This document shows positions 47,293-58,793 of a stretch of 64,000 nucleotides of DNA, one piece after another (position 1 is the first letter of the stretch; each line of letters starts with the position of its first letter). The stretch comes from Pezizomycotina sp. ARF18 (taxonomy: Eukaryota; Ascomycota): the NCBI GenBank assembly GCA_002224055.1, contig AZLU01000028.1:226425-290424 (forward strand). The letters run 5' to 3'. Below the pieces are notes generated by a model that ran no database searches, was not told the DNA's origin, and was given only the letters and a program-made list of their open reading frames with translations. Position numbers and translations under genes: made by a program.

Positions 47293-50200
47293 AATTTGTA
47301 TTCATTATTCAAAATTTTTTTCTGCTTTTTTTTTTTTTTTTTTTTTTTCGGCTAGATGTTTATATAGTTTACTAAAATGCTCAGCGTGACGCGTGCAGCT
47401 TATGAAGTGATGGTTCAGACCAATATTATCTAATAATGAGGCCATTTTCGATATAATGGTAGTCATTGCGCGTTTTGAGAACGCTACGTTCATGTTTGTT
47501 GAATTTAGTTTCATTAAGCTTATTTTAGACGTTTCTTTCTTTCCTCTTCTCTTATAAGTATAGGAAATAATTATAGCTAATATTATCTTAATAGCCTATA
47601 ATCTAATCTTTATATTATGAAGAAAACTCTTAAGAGTTTTTTTTTAAAATAATTATAAATAATAATATCTATAAAATCGACTTAATAAAATATAATATTA
47701 GTAATATTAATGATATCGCTAATTATATAATTATTATAAGCGTCTTAAATTTATTAAAAAAATATTAACACGAGTTATAAAGTTAGAGTTAAGATTAATA
47801 ACCTATCGTGGGCCGTCGGGTCCCGACCGGTTTTTTCAAATTTTTTGGGGCAGACTCGCTTAATAAAACGAACGAGGCGGCTTACTTATTATAGTATATA
47901 AAAAGAGCTAAAAACGTATATTAGTAAGAATAAAACTAGAAGAATGTATAATAGAAGAAAAATAAAGAAAGTAGTATTGTACTTATATTAAGATACATAT
48001 AGCTAGAAGTTTAAATTTAGTGGGAAAAATAATAAAGAACCACCTCTTAATAAACTAAAGACGATATCTCTAACGCCTAATAATATCTTTATATTAGATA
48101 ATATAATAAAGTGTTATATTAGTAAAGCTAAACTAGCTTAGTTCGCTTAAAGGAAAAAAAAAAGTAATATTATACTACTAACTTAGTATCTAAAGATAAA
48201 AAATTATTAGTACTATTATAATTATTAACGCAGTTACATCTATATAACTTTGCGCTAGCGATATACTATCATATTATTAGCCTTCGCTATTATATAGCTA
48301 TAAAAAAAGGAGTAGCTATAAATCGAAAGCTAGAGTAGTAAAGCTAGATTTATAGGTAGTATATATAGATCTTAGATAGTACTCTAGCTAGAACTCCTAT
48401 AGATTAATTTATAAACTAATTATCTACTTACCTTTGTAGTATACTATATACCTCCTTTTCTAAGAACTAGCATATAGTATTCAGTGGCTAGCTGCGAAGC
48501 AGGATAACATTATATATAAAATATATATAAATCTAGAGTCTAACTTATAGTATTAAAAACCTAGTTCTTAACAACCACCTATAGTATAAGGAATATTAAG
48601 ATATCTATAAGTATCTTACTATAATATTATATTAATATCTACTAACATAGACAAATCTATAGGATTTTAGGCTCCACAGCGCGATATAAAGGTTCGATAT
48701 AGCCTTATAAATCCTAATCCTATCGATGCAAAGGCCCGATATGATAAGTAAGGCTCCTTAGTATTTTCTTTATACTTTGCGGCGTTTCCACAATAATATT
48801 TAAGCCGGTTTAAACTATATAAGGAAATAATTATCTTAAAATTAGTTTTAAACAATAGTAAATGGTTTTGTTTTTTTTCCGCCCAGAATATTCCAGAAGA
48901 CAACCAACCAATTTTCCTCTTCTATGTCTTCGGAGATAAGAAAATAAAAATTTCTCTCTTCTACGCTAAAAAATAAAAGAATAACGCCTTCAAAGACTAT
49001 TTATTTTTAAAATTTACTTTTTTAAGAGCTAACCCTCTAATTTACTATATAAATATATAGTAAATTAGAGAGTTAACTCTTCTTTAAGTAAATATTATAA
49101 ATAATTAATTTTCTTAAAGGTTATAAATCTATTTTTTAGCTTTATAATATATTATATAATTTATTTTTATTTTATTATTTTATTATTTATAATTTTTTAT
49201 AATTTTTATAATTTTTTAATAATATTTTTTATTAAATTTACGATCGTTTTAATACCTTTTACGATGTTTTATAAAGAAGATCTAATATTTTATTTTATAT
49301 AAATTATATAGGGAAAGTAACACTAGATCTTATTTAGAAGAACGACGCGAAAAGCATTAAAACAACGCGTCTCCTAATATAATTTTCCTCTTTTTCTATA
49401 GAATTCTCCCACCTTCCCTCCCTAATTATAATTATAATATAATACCGGCGCCGCCTATATTAATTTTCTCCTAAATTCTACTAAGTTCTATTAATTCTAT
49501 TAAGTTCTATTAACCTAGTAAGTACTCCTACCGCTATATTAAAGCTCTATAGCGTCCTTATAAGTACTAATATATCTTTTACGCAGTACTATATCCCTTT
49601 ATCTAACGTTAATATTAAAAAGTATATCCTCCTACCGCTATATCAAAACCCTATAGCGTCTTTATAAGTACTAATATCTCCCTATTAGGTACTAATATTC
49701 TTCTATTCCCCTTCTATATACTATTATTAACGGCTTATAGAGGACGATTTTAAGTAGCGCTAAGATAGAGAAGTATAGGAACTTAATTCTTTTAAAGGTT
49801 TATATATTATTAGCGGTAGATTTAACCTAAGTTTTTATTACTTTAAGTTAGCTCTTAGATTTCTATATATATTATATAATAAAATAGTAGTTTTCTATAG
49901 TAAATTTATAAAAAATAAGAGGTCGACTTATATAATATAAGACCTAGTTTAATTATTTACGTAGAATCCGCGTTAATTCTATAGAATTTAAGTACTATTA
50001 CTTATACTTCTAGGAAGATTTAAAGGATTTCTAGTATCTTCAAAGATTATTATATCTTTAAAGATATAATTTTATATTTTCTTAGTTCCATAAATATCGA
50101 GTTTCCGTCTATGGCTTCGGGCCCTTCTATGCTTCTAAAAGGCGCCCGAAGGCATAGAAGACACGCTACCTATTTTCTGTTAAAGTAAGTGTATATAATT

Positions 50201-50750
50201 TCTAATATCTGATAGAGATCCTTTTAAATACTTATATAAATTTAACTATTTATAATAAGATTTATTAGTTATATTTTTATATATAGCGACGCTATTTATT
50301 ATTATAAATTAAGAGCTAAAAGTTTTTTTAGTAATATTTTTAAAACTTTTAATAGTTTTATAATATATTATTTTTTATAATATCGATAATAACATATATT
50401 TATAATAAATTATAGCCTTAGATTAGTTATTACTTATCTTTTTTTTTTAGTATTTTATAAGAGGTTTTAAAATTTCATATTAGTTAGTGATAGGTTAAAA
50501 TAAAGAAAATAGTAAAAAATAGTATAGTATAGAAAGAAGCGGGTAGTACTTATTCTAAAGTTTAATAAATATACGAATGGATTTTTACCTTTTTCTAATA
50601 TGATTATACTGTGTATTATATGAGGACTTTTCAAATAACTATGTATATAACTACCTATATCTATCTATTCCTGCCTAGTATATAAGGGCAGCTCTATTTT
50701 TAATAAAAATGATACCACGATGAGATATCGAAATCCGACTCTCAAAAGTT
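47293..50750. mobile_element. RIP-mutated AT-rich repeat block, element types not resolved
   Basis: About 3.4 kb of AT-rich DNA with few CpA or TpG, a 23-T run at 47326-47348, an almost perfect long palindrome at 49024-49081 and a GC-rich imperfect hairpin at 50110-50162. Short GC-rich islands remain, for example around 47815-47850 (GGGCCGTCGGGTCCCGACC). No translation I tried gave a recognisable transposase or pol motif. Most likely one or more old transposons. Confidence 0.6.
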
Positions 50751-50905
50751 AATATTAATTTCCTTATTTTACGAAAAAAGTTGACACGTTTAGGAAGCTG
50801 TGCCAAGCATGGGGTTGAAAAATTGCCAGCATCGGCACCTTTTCATATATCTCCGACGTAACAGCATCTCACATCCTGCTCGCTTTCTAGAAATCGCAAT
50901 ATAAT

Positions 50906-53900
50906 TCACCGGAGTATCTTAGCAATGCTCCTATTGTCAGTCTTATTTGCTCTTGGTCGTAATATATATTCTCTCGGAGTTAAATTATATCTAATAATGA
51001 CTTTTTGCATCAGTAAAGTAAAGCATATGAAGCAAAGGAGAAATAGAACATCCATAGTATAGCCGTCCCGAACTAAGTTATCAACCACTTCCACTTTCCA
51101 AAAGCGCCGTCGTATTTTCACTGGGAGGGGGTTTGTACTCTGGCCAGTAGTTGCCAAAGCGATCCTCCCAGCATCCAAGGGCATCATCTCTATGTTCGAC
51201 ATATCTTCGGCCTTAGTGTCAACTGAGCCGTATGCAAGTATCGTGACGGTGATCTCGCCACGAGTTGAGATCTGTCGTCGCTGTCGCTGTCCTCGCGTTC
51301 CATTCGGTCATTCCGCAAATATCAACTAGGACAACATGTCTGTAGTTTATAATCAATGCCGGGCGCTTCGGCCACCTCACCGGCCATTTGCCTTTGGTTT
51401 TGACAATTTGACGGGGAAATCTTTGTAGCCCTTGGAGTAGTAGAAATCTACCTCGGACCATTCCTGTTTAGTGCGCATTTTCTTGATTGCATCTGGGCTG
51501 AATATGAGGCCTTCGCAGCGGGTGTGTAAACCTTGCTCATCGCACCTTGCCGGAGGAAATTTAAATCTCTATTGTTGACCAAAGAGAGCACCTCCGACTC
51601 GAGAAGCGTTGAGGGCGCCCAGCGGAAAGGAGCTCGCTTCACGGACTTGCCTCCAAGTCGATGAAGATCAAATCCCGGGAACTTTTCCAATCGCGGCGTG
51701 GAACATGCCCATCTTATCGGGGTTGGCGAGGTATTTCTTCATGTTCAGGCCATTATGTGCCGAGGATGAGTGGTTCGTCCTCCATTTTGCTGGTTGATCT
51801 GTATCGCACCGCGCTGAGCAACCTCACGTAATTTGTCCCCATGTCCTCTTGGTATTCATCGGGACACGGAGCGAGGTGACGACGGGTAGACGGTTGTCGA
51901 TTGTATCTTGAAACGCTGGGACGCTGCCCCACCTCTGGTGCTCCGGCACCTCGAATGGATCGTAGCCATATTTCATCGCGGGGACCGTGCGGTTCCACCT
52001 CACCGCTTCACCTTTAAACTGCCACGAAAGTTCACGGGAGAGCATTCCTTCCTGGAGGGTCCAGAGGCGTCGCATCCATACGCTGCAACAAATGCGGATG
52101 TTTCTTTCCATGACAGTTACTTCCGCGAGTCCACCGCCTCAAGCTCCTTGTCGAGGACGAGGACCGTAGTGTCCGTAAAGGTAGTGCCGAGGAGACCTAT
52201 GGCTTTAACGCGGAAGGCTTTAGTTGAGGCGCGACGGGTATGCAGAGCGTATCTATCCAGATGGCGATTGAATTATCCTCGGAGCCGACGAAAAGGCTGG
52301 GCTGGCTTTTGTGCAGGTGGAGATATGGTCCCGTAGTCTCCGAATCTGGCATTTGGGAAGGCTGTTCTTGGTCGGATTTCCTAGACCATGCGACCCTGGA
52401 ATTAAATGAAATGTTAAAAAAAAGATGCATCATGAATGAAAGCGGCCAAGGGTTTGATATGAACTTACAAACATGCGATATGGCGACGTAAGGGCGATCC
52501 TTCCGACTGACCACGGATAGCTGCATGTTTTTGGAAATCAATACGACGGGGATCTCGTCCTTATCAAGAATCGCGACCACATCGTCGACATTGACCGCGA
52601 CGTGTTTACACGTACATCTAGAACTTGCATGGGCCGTTTCATATTTCGTCTCGTCCACATTGTGAGCGACGCACCGCATCGCATTACAGCCGTTGTGGTC
52701 CACCTTCTCTCGCTCGGTTTGACCTGCGTAAAGAGATATTCTTCATTGTAACCTTTGGCGAGAGCGCGCAACATAGCCTGCTCGCTCGGGCACATGCCGC
52801 TCCGAACCAGTTCCGCGTCAACGAGGTCCCGGATTTCCTTGTACCTCTCATTGAATGGATGGAATCCGTGTTTCCCGCCAGGCGGATGATCTGGTTATCA
52901 GGAACGTGATACCTGAAACCGGGGTCGGCGCCGAACTGCAGTACAGCGACCATCACGGCGCGCCAAAGCACTTTAATGGACCAGAGGATGGTCATCTGGT
53001 CGTAGCTCAGCCGCTCCTGCGTCTCCTTGGGCGGGGTGTTTACGGCCCAGCGCGAGTACTTCGTTTCCGCGGCCCCGAATCGCCAGGGCTTTTGAATTGG
53101 GTCACGAATGGCGTCGATAAACCCGAGAATGCTGCAGAGCTTCTGAACCACTTGGAACCGGTGCTCCTTCTTGATCGCCTTCTGGAGAGAGGCAGCCTTT
53201 TCAGGACTCTTTGCGGCAACAGCTTTCGTTTTGCCATCGGTTTTCTTCATTGTCTTAGTGTTTGATTTCGCGGAAGCCTCGGCGCTTTCCACCCATCTCT
53301 CTGCGAGCCCCTTCAAGGCCTCGGTAGAAACCAGGAGCTTGCCACCTGATTTACGGGTCGGTTTCACCAGGAACTCTTTCTCAATGTCTAGCTCGAGGCC
53401 GCAGATGCGCGACACTTCCAGCAAAAGGCCAAAGAACAGCCACTCCTGAAGGAAAGCGATCTGTTCGCCATATGTGCCTTCGTGAAGCTTCCCAGCCTTG
53501 TCGATTCGCCAGAGTTGCATATTCACAGCCAGCGGCGGGTAGGAAAGAGCAAGTTTATTCGGCACTCGCGGAAGCTTATCTAATTCTTTCGTTGGGGCGG
53601 CTGCGTTGTAAGCCGTGCCCTTGCGTGAGTCGTTCTCCGTGTGGATTGTCCACCCTTTCTTCACGGGGTAATCGAACCACGAGGTGCCTTCGAACAGGCT
53701 GCTGTGAGTGAGCACCTTTTCACGAGAGGATAAGCAAGGACCGTGAAGGGAATAAATTCCGGCAGCACCTTGTTCAACTCCATGAACTCCTCGTCGCGTT
53801 TGTCGCTGCGCGGCGTTTCGGTGTCCGAGGTACGTTTCCGATTCGGTTTGGGTTTCTGGCCTTTATCCGAGCTTTGGTTTTCTGCATTGCGCAAGTCCGC

Positions 53901-54435
53901 GAGCTCGTCCTCTAGCTCGGCCAACGCGTCATATTCGCAAGCCAGGTCCTCGTGCTCTACCGCAAGCTCGGTGTTCTCTTGTGCAAGCTCTTTATGCTCG
54001 CCCGCCAGTTCCTTGTGCTTCCGCCTCAACGCAGCATCAGAGAGGTTGCCCTCCTTCTCATCGCTAGCGAGCTTCTCTTCTGCGCGTTCCAACTCTTCCT
54101 CCCTGCGAGCCAACTCTTTCTCCCTGGGAGCCAACTCTTTCTCCCTTCGGGCTAACTCTTCCTCCTTCCTTTTGATCTTCTCCTGGAGAAGCTGAATGAC
54201 TTGACGGCTCGACTCGTAGTTGTGAACCACATAACGGCGAAGTCAGGGTACACCTCGGAGTTGGTGTCCGAGCCTTCTTCAGCGCCCTCATCAGAGGCGT
54301 CCTCCGATTTTTCCTCTGGTCCTTCATCAGAGCCTCGTCAGTGTCTTCTTCCTCAGAGTCCTCCTCTGAGCCTTCATCCCAGCTAGTATCTTCCCAGTCG
54401 CTATCTTCCCAGTCGTCGTGGATATCTTTCTTCAT
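50906..54435 (-). CDS. HET-domain protein with acidic N-terminus and coiled coil
   Basis: Start ATG at 54435 ([20 protein letters not shown]), very acidic. Next comes a charged coiled coil of about 100 residues with near-repeats [20 protein letters not shown] and [18 protein letters not shown] (54230-53900). A middle region follows: [41 protein letters not shown] Cys/His stretch is next: [20 protein letters not shown], then [17 protein letters not shown]. The HET core is clear: [10 protein letters not shown], an intron at 52468-52396 (73 nt) that rejoins as W, then [70 protein letters not shown] and [17 protein letters not shown]. These are the conserved blocks of this large HET subclass. The C-terminus ([20 protein letters not shown]) runs to about 50906, with the exact end uncertain. 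About seven single-base shifts. HET proteins trigger incompatibility or regulated cell death after non-self recognition (family knowledge). Confidence 0.8.
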
Positions 54436-55021
54436 TTTGAGGAGATCCGGGTTCGACGCTTATTAGTTATAAACAAGTCGTATTTTCAACAAGGTTCATA
54501 GGTTATAAATATGTTTTCGCCTGGTAACAGCCCCAATCTCCGAATCCTCGAGGATAGAGCGGGGTAATTTATCTAACGAGTGGAGGCTGGGATGAGGCTC
54601 TTTCCGCTAGATATATCGATATTCCACGGCGTCCTCTACGACGTACAAAATGGCTGAGGCATCTTATTGCTCCTTTTGGTAACCTATACGCAAGAAATTG
54701 CGAGAGAGGCCTTTCTTGGTTGGAATTGCTACCACCATCCACCTCGGGCCTCTTTGGTATTGCTGTTAGAAGGACTCGGAGGCTGATTGTATTGCTTGAG
54801 GCTCAATTGACCACTGTGCTGTGGGCGGTACGAAAGCGAAAGTACTACCGACATAGAGGTGTATGCGATGTTTGAGTTAGGCAGTCGGGGCGAGGGAGCT
54901 TACGAACTGCGTGTTTATCCATACACCTGGGCGGGCTAGGTTGCATAGGGGCTCTCTACCGAAAGGAGTGCTAGTATTGGTGTTCAATACGATTCTTAAA
55001 GAACTTTTCTTTAAATCTATA
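54436..55021. other. Spacer upstream of the HET gene
   Basis: No gene seen. Probable HET promoter and the 3' end of the DUF7580-like gene. Confidence 0.4.
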
Positions 55022-55854
55022 CTAGATAGAGTCGAAGGATACTATAGCCATCAACTTTTCAACAAGCCTAACGATTTTATATCGGATACAATTTAGTACC
55101 ACACCAATGCACCAAGACGTGATCAAAAAAAAAAAAAAAAAAAGGGGCATGAACCTGCCCACCAACGTTTCATTCTCTCCTTCCTTGCAGATCCCACCCG
55201 GGCACCACCTCTCGAGTGCCATGACGACATCTTTATAGAAATCCCGTTGAACCTCTTTACTATTCAGGGTCATCGTTGAGGTGTGCTTGGCTCCAGTAAA
55301 CGCAGGTTTCGACGACGCGCTGATAAATCCGCCCCATCTCCCAAGCTCCAGAAGCACAATCCCGAGGCTATATATACATATACGACAACCCGAGCCGAGA
55401 CTTTGTTTTCGCGCAGCGCTATCAACCCTGCTGAAGGCAGATTCAACATATGGGACCATTCCGCGTCCAACGGCCACAGAAATTCATCAGAAGAACCGGA
55501 CGGATCATTTCGGCAAAGAAGCACGTCCCCTGACCTCCAATTCCTTGATACCCATGGCGTTGAGTGGAATCGGAGTAGACAGAGTGCGAGCTGGTACGCC
55601 AACCGCATCCGGTCCAGGACGAGTACATGTAGACGGTCGTCCTTTGAGGTACTCGATAGTACGTCGCGGAGGGATACTTTGTGTTGTGAAGGCGACTCCC
55701 GTCCAGTGATGCTCTCCTTGTTCGTAACTCCGTATATAATATGCTTGTAGTGACTTCTGGTCATTAACATACCCCAACAAGTGCTTTCCTGAACGATACT
55801 CGTCGCCGAGGCGCGGAACACCTCTGCAGCTGAGATTACGGAGGACGGTGGCAA
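55022..55854 (-). CDS. DUF7580-like (kinase-fold-like) C-terminal fragment
   Basis: Across two frames the sequence reads RMRLAYQLALCLLRFHSTPW, VSRNWRSGDVLLCRNDPSGS, then PYVESAFSRVDSAARKQSLG, IYSLGIVLLELGRWGGF and FYKDVVMALERWC. This order (LAxxLLxLHxTPWL..W, PYV..F, L.SLGIVLLEL) is that of the fungal DUF7580 domain, a degenerate kinase-like fold often fused to HeLo-type prion-inhibition domains. The 3' part has an A19 tract at 55125-55143 (T19 on the coding strand), possibly in an intron. The N-terminal domain expected in full-length proteins was not found upstream (to about 56500), so this is partial or disrupted. Family name is from memory of motif order; other kinase-like families are possible. 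Confidence 0.5.
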
Positions 55855-56703
55855 AGGCTTTGAATTTCTGTCAGGTGGTCGGCGGTTTGATTCGATACTA
55901 TGGGACCTTCAGGGGCTTCCACAGGGAAACCTCCTCCGTGGATGTATAGGTCATGTCCTGTAGTCGAGGCTGGGTTCGCTTGCTCGAGGTGCTGCCACGA
56001 GATGCGAGTTTATTCATGCCAGTGGAAGAACATGATGTGTCATTGGTTCAGTTGCCTGGCACAGAAAGGAACAAATTATATACTGTATACCTCCAGATCC
56101 TGTGACAATGCTAGGCTAGAATTTCGAATTAATTACAGAATTCTCACGCAGTTCTAATCTTATAAATGGTCCGGGAAGTAAAAGCTGTGGCCTTACGAGT
56201 TCTTTGTATTAGCCTAATCATCCACAATTCTCTAATATTAAAATAAATTATAGGAGCGAATGTGCAGAGGCAATTAGAGGTTAAGGAAACCAGGGGTAAA
56301 AGTCTGGTTAGTACTCTATAAGTCAATGAATAATTAAAAAAAAAAAAAAATAAAAAAAAATAAAAAAAAAAAATACTATAACGGAAACTACAAGAAGTAC
56401 TTAGCTTAGGGAGTTACTTCCTTTTTCACTTCAATTTTTTACCCCCCTTCTCCACCACAACTCTCCCCCCAACACCCCACCATCATCACCACATTCAGTA
56501 TAACCACCGTTGTCGTTTGAAACTCGACCAAATTGAAATTTATTCAGAACCCACTACCTAATTTCTCTCATCTCATCATATATTACCCATCTAACTTGCT
56601 CATTTCGGTCCAGTTATCGTTACTTCGCGGATTGCAGCAGTCTCCCAGGCTCCGAAAGTCCAGTACGGACCACACACCATTCAGAAAAGTCCAAAGGACG
56701 ACG
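55855..56703. other. Spacer with A-rich tract
   Basis: No gene supported. An interrupted A-rich tract lies at about 56334-56372. The F-box gene's 5' leader is at the right end. Confidence 0.4.
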
Positions 56704-57373
56704 ATGGCAATATCCTCCCTTCCAAACGAGATCCTGCTCATGGTTAGCGTTCATCTCTTCCCGGCCGTTTGTAGGCGCAAGACATGGTAGTCGGATGGGG
56801 TTGGTTATCGAAAGGTTGGGCTGACATGCATGGAACGATCTCCACACAGATTAGTACGGCATCGAGGTCAAGGGCGCTACGGAAGGAGTTCTACTCCCTG
56901 GGACCTATACCAAGTCAACACCCTCTTCGCCGGGTTCGCAAGGAAGCACCTTTTCGAGAGCGTCTACGTCGACGTGGCGGTGAAGGCTGCCCTGGGAACG
57001 CTAAGATGGACGCGGACATTTTGGGTCAGGAGCACATCGCACGCAACGACAAGAAGCTGCAATTCAGCGTGGGTGGAGGACTCAGCGACTTTTTCCAATA
57101 ATGAGCGGCATCGCGAACCGGGACCGGGTTGCACAAGTGGCGGTGCATATCACGAGGATCACGCAAGGATGCCGCGCTCTGGAGAAGATGAAGCTCCGAT
57201 GCCTCAGCGACGCCCCGAGCCGCCGCAGCATGCCGTTCCTTGAGGTTGTGGCCACCATACTCTCGAGCCTCCGGTTTCCCAAGCTGAAGTATCTCGGGAT
57301 CGTTACGGACCGTATTGGTAAGAGGGTACTTTGTGCTTCTTCCTCTAGGTCACGGAAGTTTACAGGGAGATAG
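56704..57373 (+). CDS. F-box protein gene fragment with LRR-like segments
   Basis: ATG at 56704 encodes MAISSLPNEILLM followed by donor GTTAGC. A likely acceptor is CACACAG at about 56849, after which the frames give ISTASRSRALRKEF and DLYQVNTLFAGFARKHLFES (the 'VNxLFA.LARxxLF' part of an F-box). Then come ALEKMKLRCLSDAPSRRSMP and SLRFPKLKYLGIVTDRI, leucine-rich segments. The intron position right after LPxEIxx is the same as in the gene at 26204 and in the 3-14 kb array. Several frame shifts; end uncertain. Confidence 0.5.
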
Positions 57374-57964
57374 TGACTGACACACGGAGTGGCAGGTGAA
57401 TTCACGTCATTGTGGGCAACGACGAAGGCCCCGGCTTGAACGACATGCAGGTTAGGCCTCTGTTTTCGAACAGCGAGAAGTCAACGGCTACTACGAAGGG
57501 AGATTCGGAGCAGTTTGAGCATCATAATCATGGCGTTGTGACTACAATGACCGCCGGAGGGAAGGCAGATCCGATGTCGAACTAGCGGATTCGATGGATA
57601 AGCCTGTCGGTGCGGTAGCCAGCGATCGTAGCCTGGCAAGTAGATCGGAAAGGGACGTTCAAGATAATGCGCATATATCATGACCTCGACTTTAGTGAAT
57701 AAACTACCTAATCAGGAACTTATGGTTTAATAATTAATCTCGGGCTTAGCAGCCCAATGCATCCTGGTGCCCACACCTTTGTTGACTAATTATAATCTAT
57801 AACAGAAGTACATGTTCCTTGTGGTGTGATATATAAAACCGTCTGGAGACGATTCTGTCGTAATCGGTTTGAGAATGCTTGGTACCACATTTCGTGTCGC
57901 GATAGATCTCCTACTGTAGGATAGCCTAGTAATGTAACCGAAGCGCAGTCACAATCACCTAAAA
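57374..57964. other. Intergenic region
   Basis: No gene seen. Promoter of the Ies6-type gene expected at its right end. Confidence 0.4.
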
Positions 57965-58473
57965 ATGGCACCCGGCACGCCGCGCGAAGGCCCATCCCCC
58001 CACGAAGCCGCCGACATCTTCCCCTCGACCGCCCCTTCAAGAACAAATCCTGGAAGCCCCCACGCGCCGCAACAAGAACTCAAGTCCGTCCTCGCCGACG
58101 CGTCCCGCCAGCAGGCCGCCTCCCTCCTCGCGTCCCAGGTGAACACGGAAGCCAACACGGGCGCTAACACCCCCGTCCGGAGCCGGTTCCCTGCTAAAAG
58201 CGGCGGCAGTGCAGCAGGCCCTCGCGATCGCCAACGCCAGCGGGACGGGAGGAGGTATGACGCCGACCTACACCAACATCGAGGCCGCGCAGAGCTTCCA
58301 CCCCGCCCACTTGAGGCACTGGTGCGACGTGACGGGCCTGCCGGCGGCTTACACGGACCCCAAGACGAAGCTGAGGTACGCGAACAAGAGGTCTACGCGC
58401 GATACAGAACCTGGGGCCGGGGATGGCGGATAAGTACCTGGAGCTGAGGGGGGCGAACATCATTCTGAAGTAG
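57965..58473 (+). CDS. ies6: INO80 complex subunit Ies6-like protein (YL1 C-terminal domain), frame-disrupted
   Basis: Ies6/INO80C-type subunit of the INO80 chromatin remodeller. Pieces in order: MAPGTPREGPSPHEAADIFP; DRPFKNKSWKPPR (the 'RPFKxxxWK..RRxKxLK' block); LKSVLADASRQQAASLLASQ; GSLLKAAAVQQALAIANAS; TPTYTNIEAAQSFHPA; then the YL1-C motif CDVTGLPAAYTDPKTKLRY with ANK, EVYA, and the C-terminal QNLGPGMADKYLELRGANII ending LK, stop at 58471-58473. About six single-base shifts separate the blocks, nearly all explained by one lost base in a short run (CCCC, CC, GG). Residues at the shifts stay family-like, so the real gene is probably intact and the sequence is missing bases. No intron needed. 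Length when joined is about 170 aa, normal for the family. Confidence 0.8.
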
Positions 58474-58793
58474 AGAAAGATGTTGATACGTGTTTTGGAG
58501 GGTTGGAGAGGAAGGATTTGGACTGAAAGAAAGAGGAGCGACTTGTCTTCTCCAACGACCTTGGCATGTTAGAGGTAGGGCACATCACGAAATGTGCGTT
58601 TGCACTCGTATATTTATACGTTGATACAGGAAGCGTGCTCCCTTCTTACTTTTAGTCTTTTGTTTAATATTTTATTTTCTTTCATAAATTTATTTCTTTT
58701 TATTCATTACTTTTTCTCATTTTTAAATTAATTAATTTCTTTTTTATAATTTCAGGATTCAAGAATTAAATTTCCAAATAATAAAATATACAC
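58474..58793. other. AT-rich 3' flank of the Ies6-like gene
   Basis: AT-rich spacer leading to the second hAT-like copy. No gene. Confidence 0.4.

Noticed and set aside
47305-47514. Lys-rich minus-strand open frame
   Set aside because: The lysine run is the poly-T tract in the other strand; no family resemblance.
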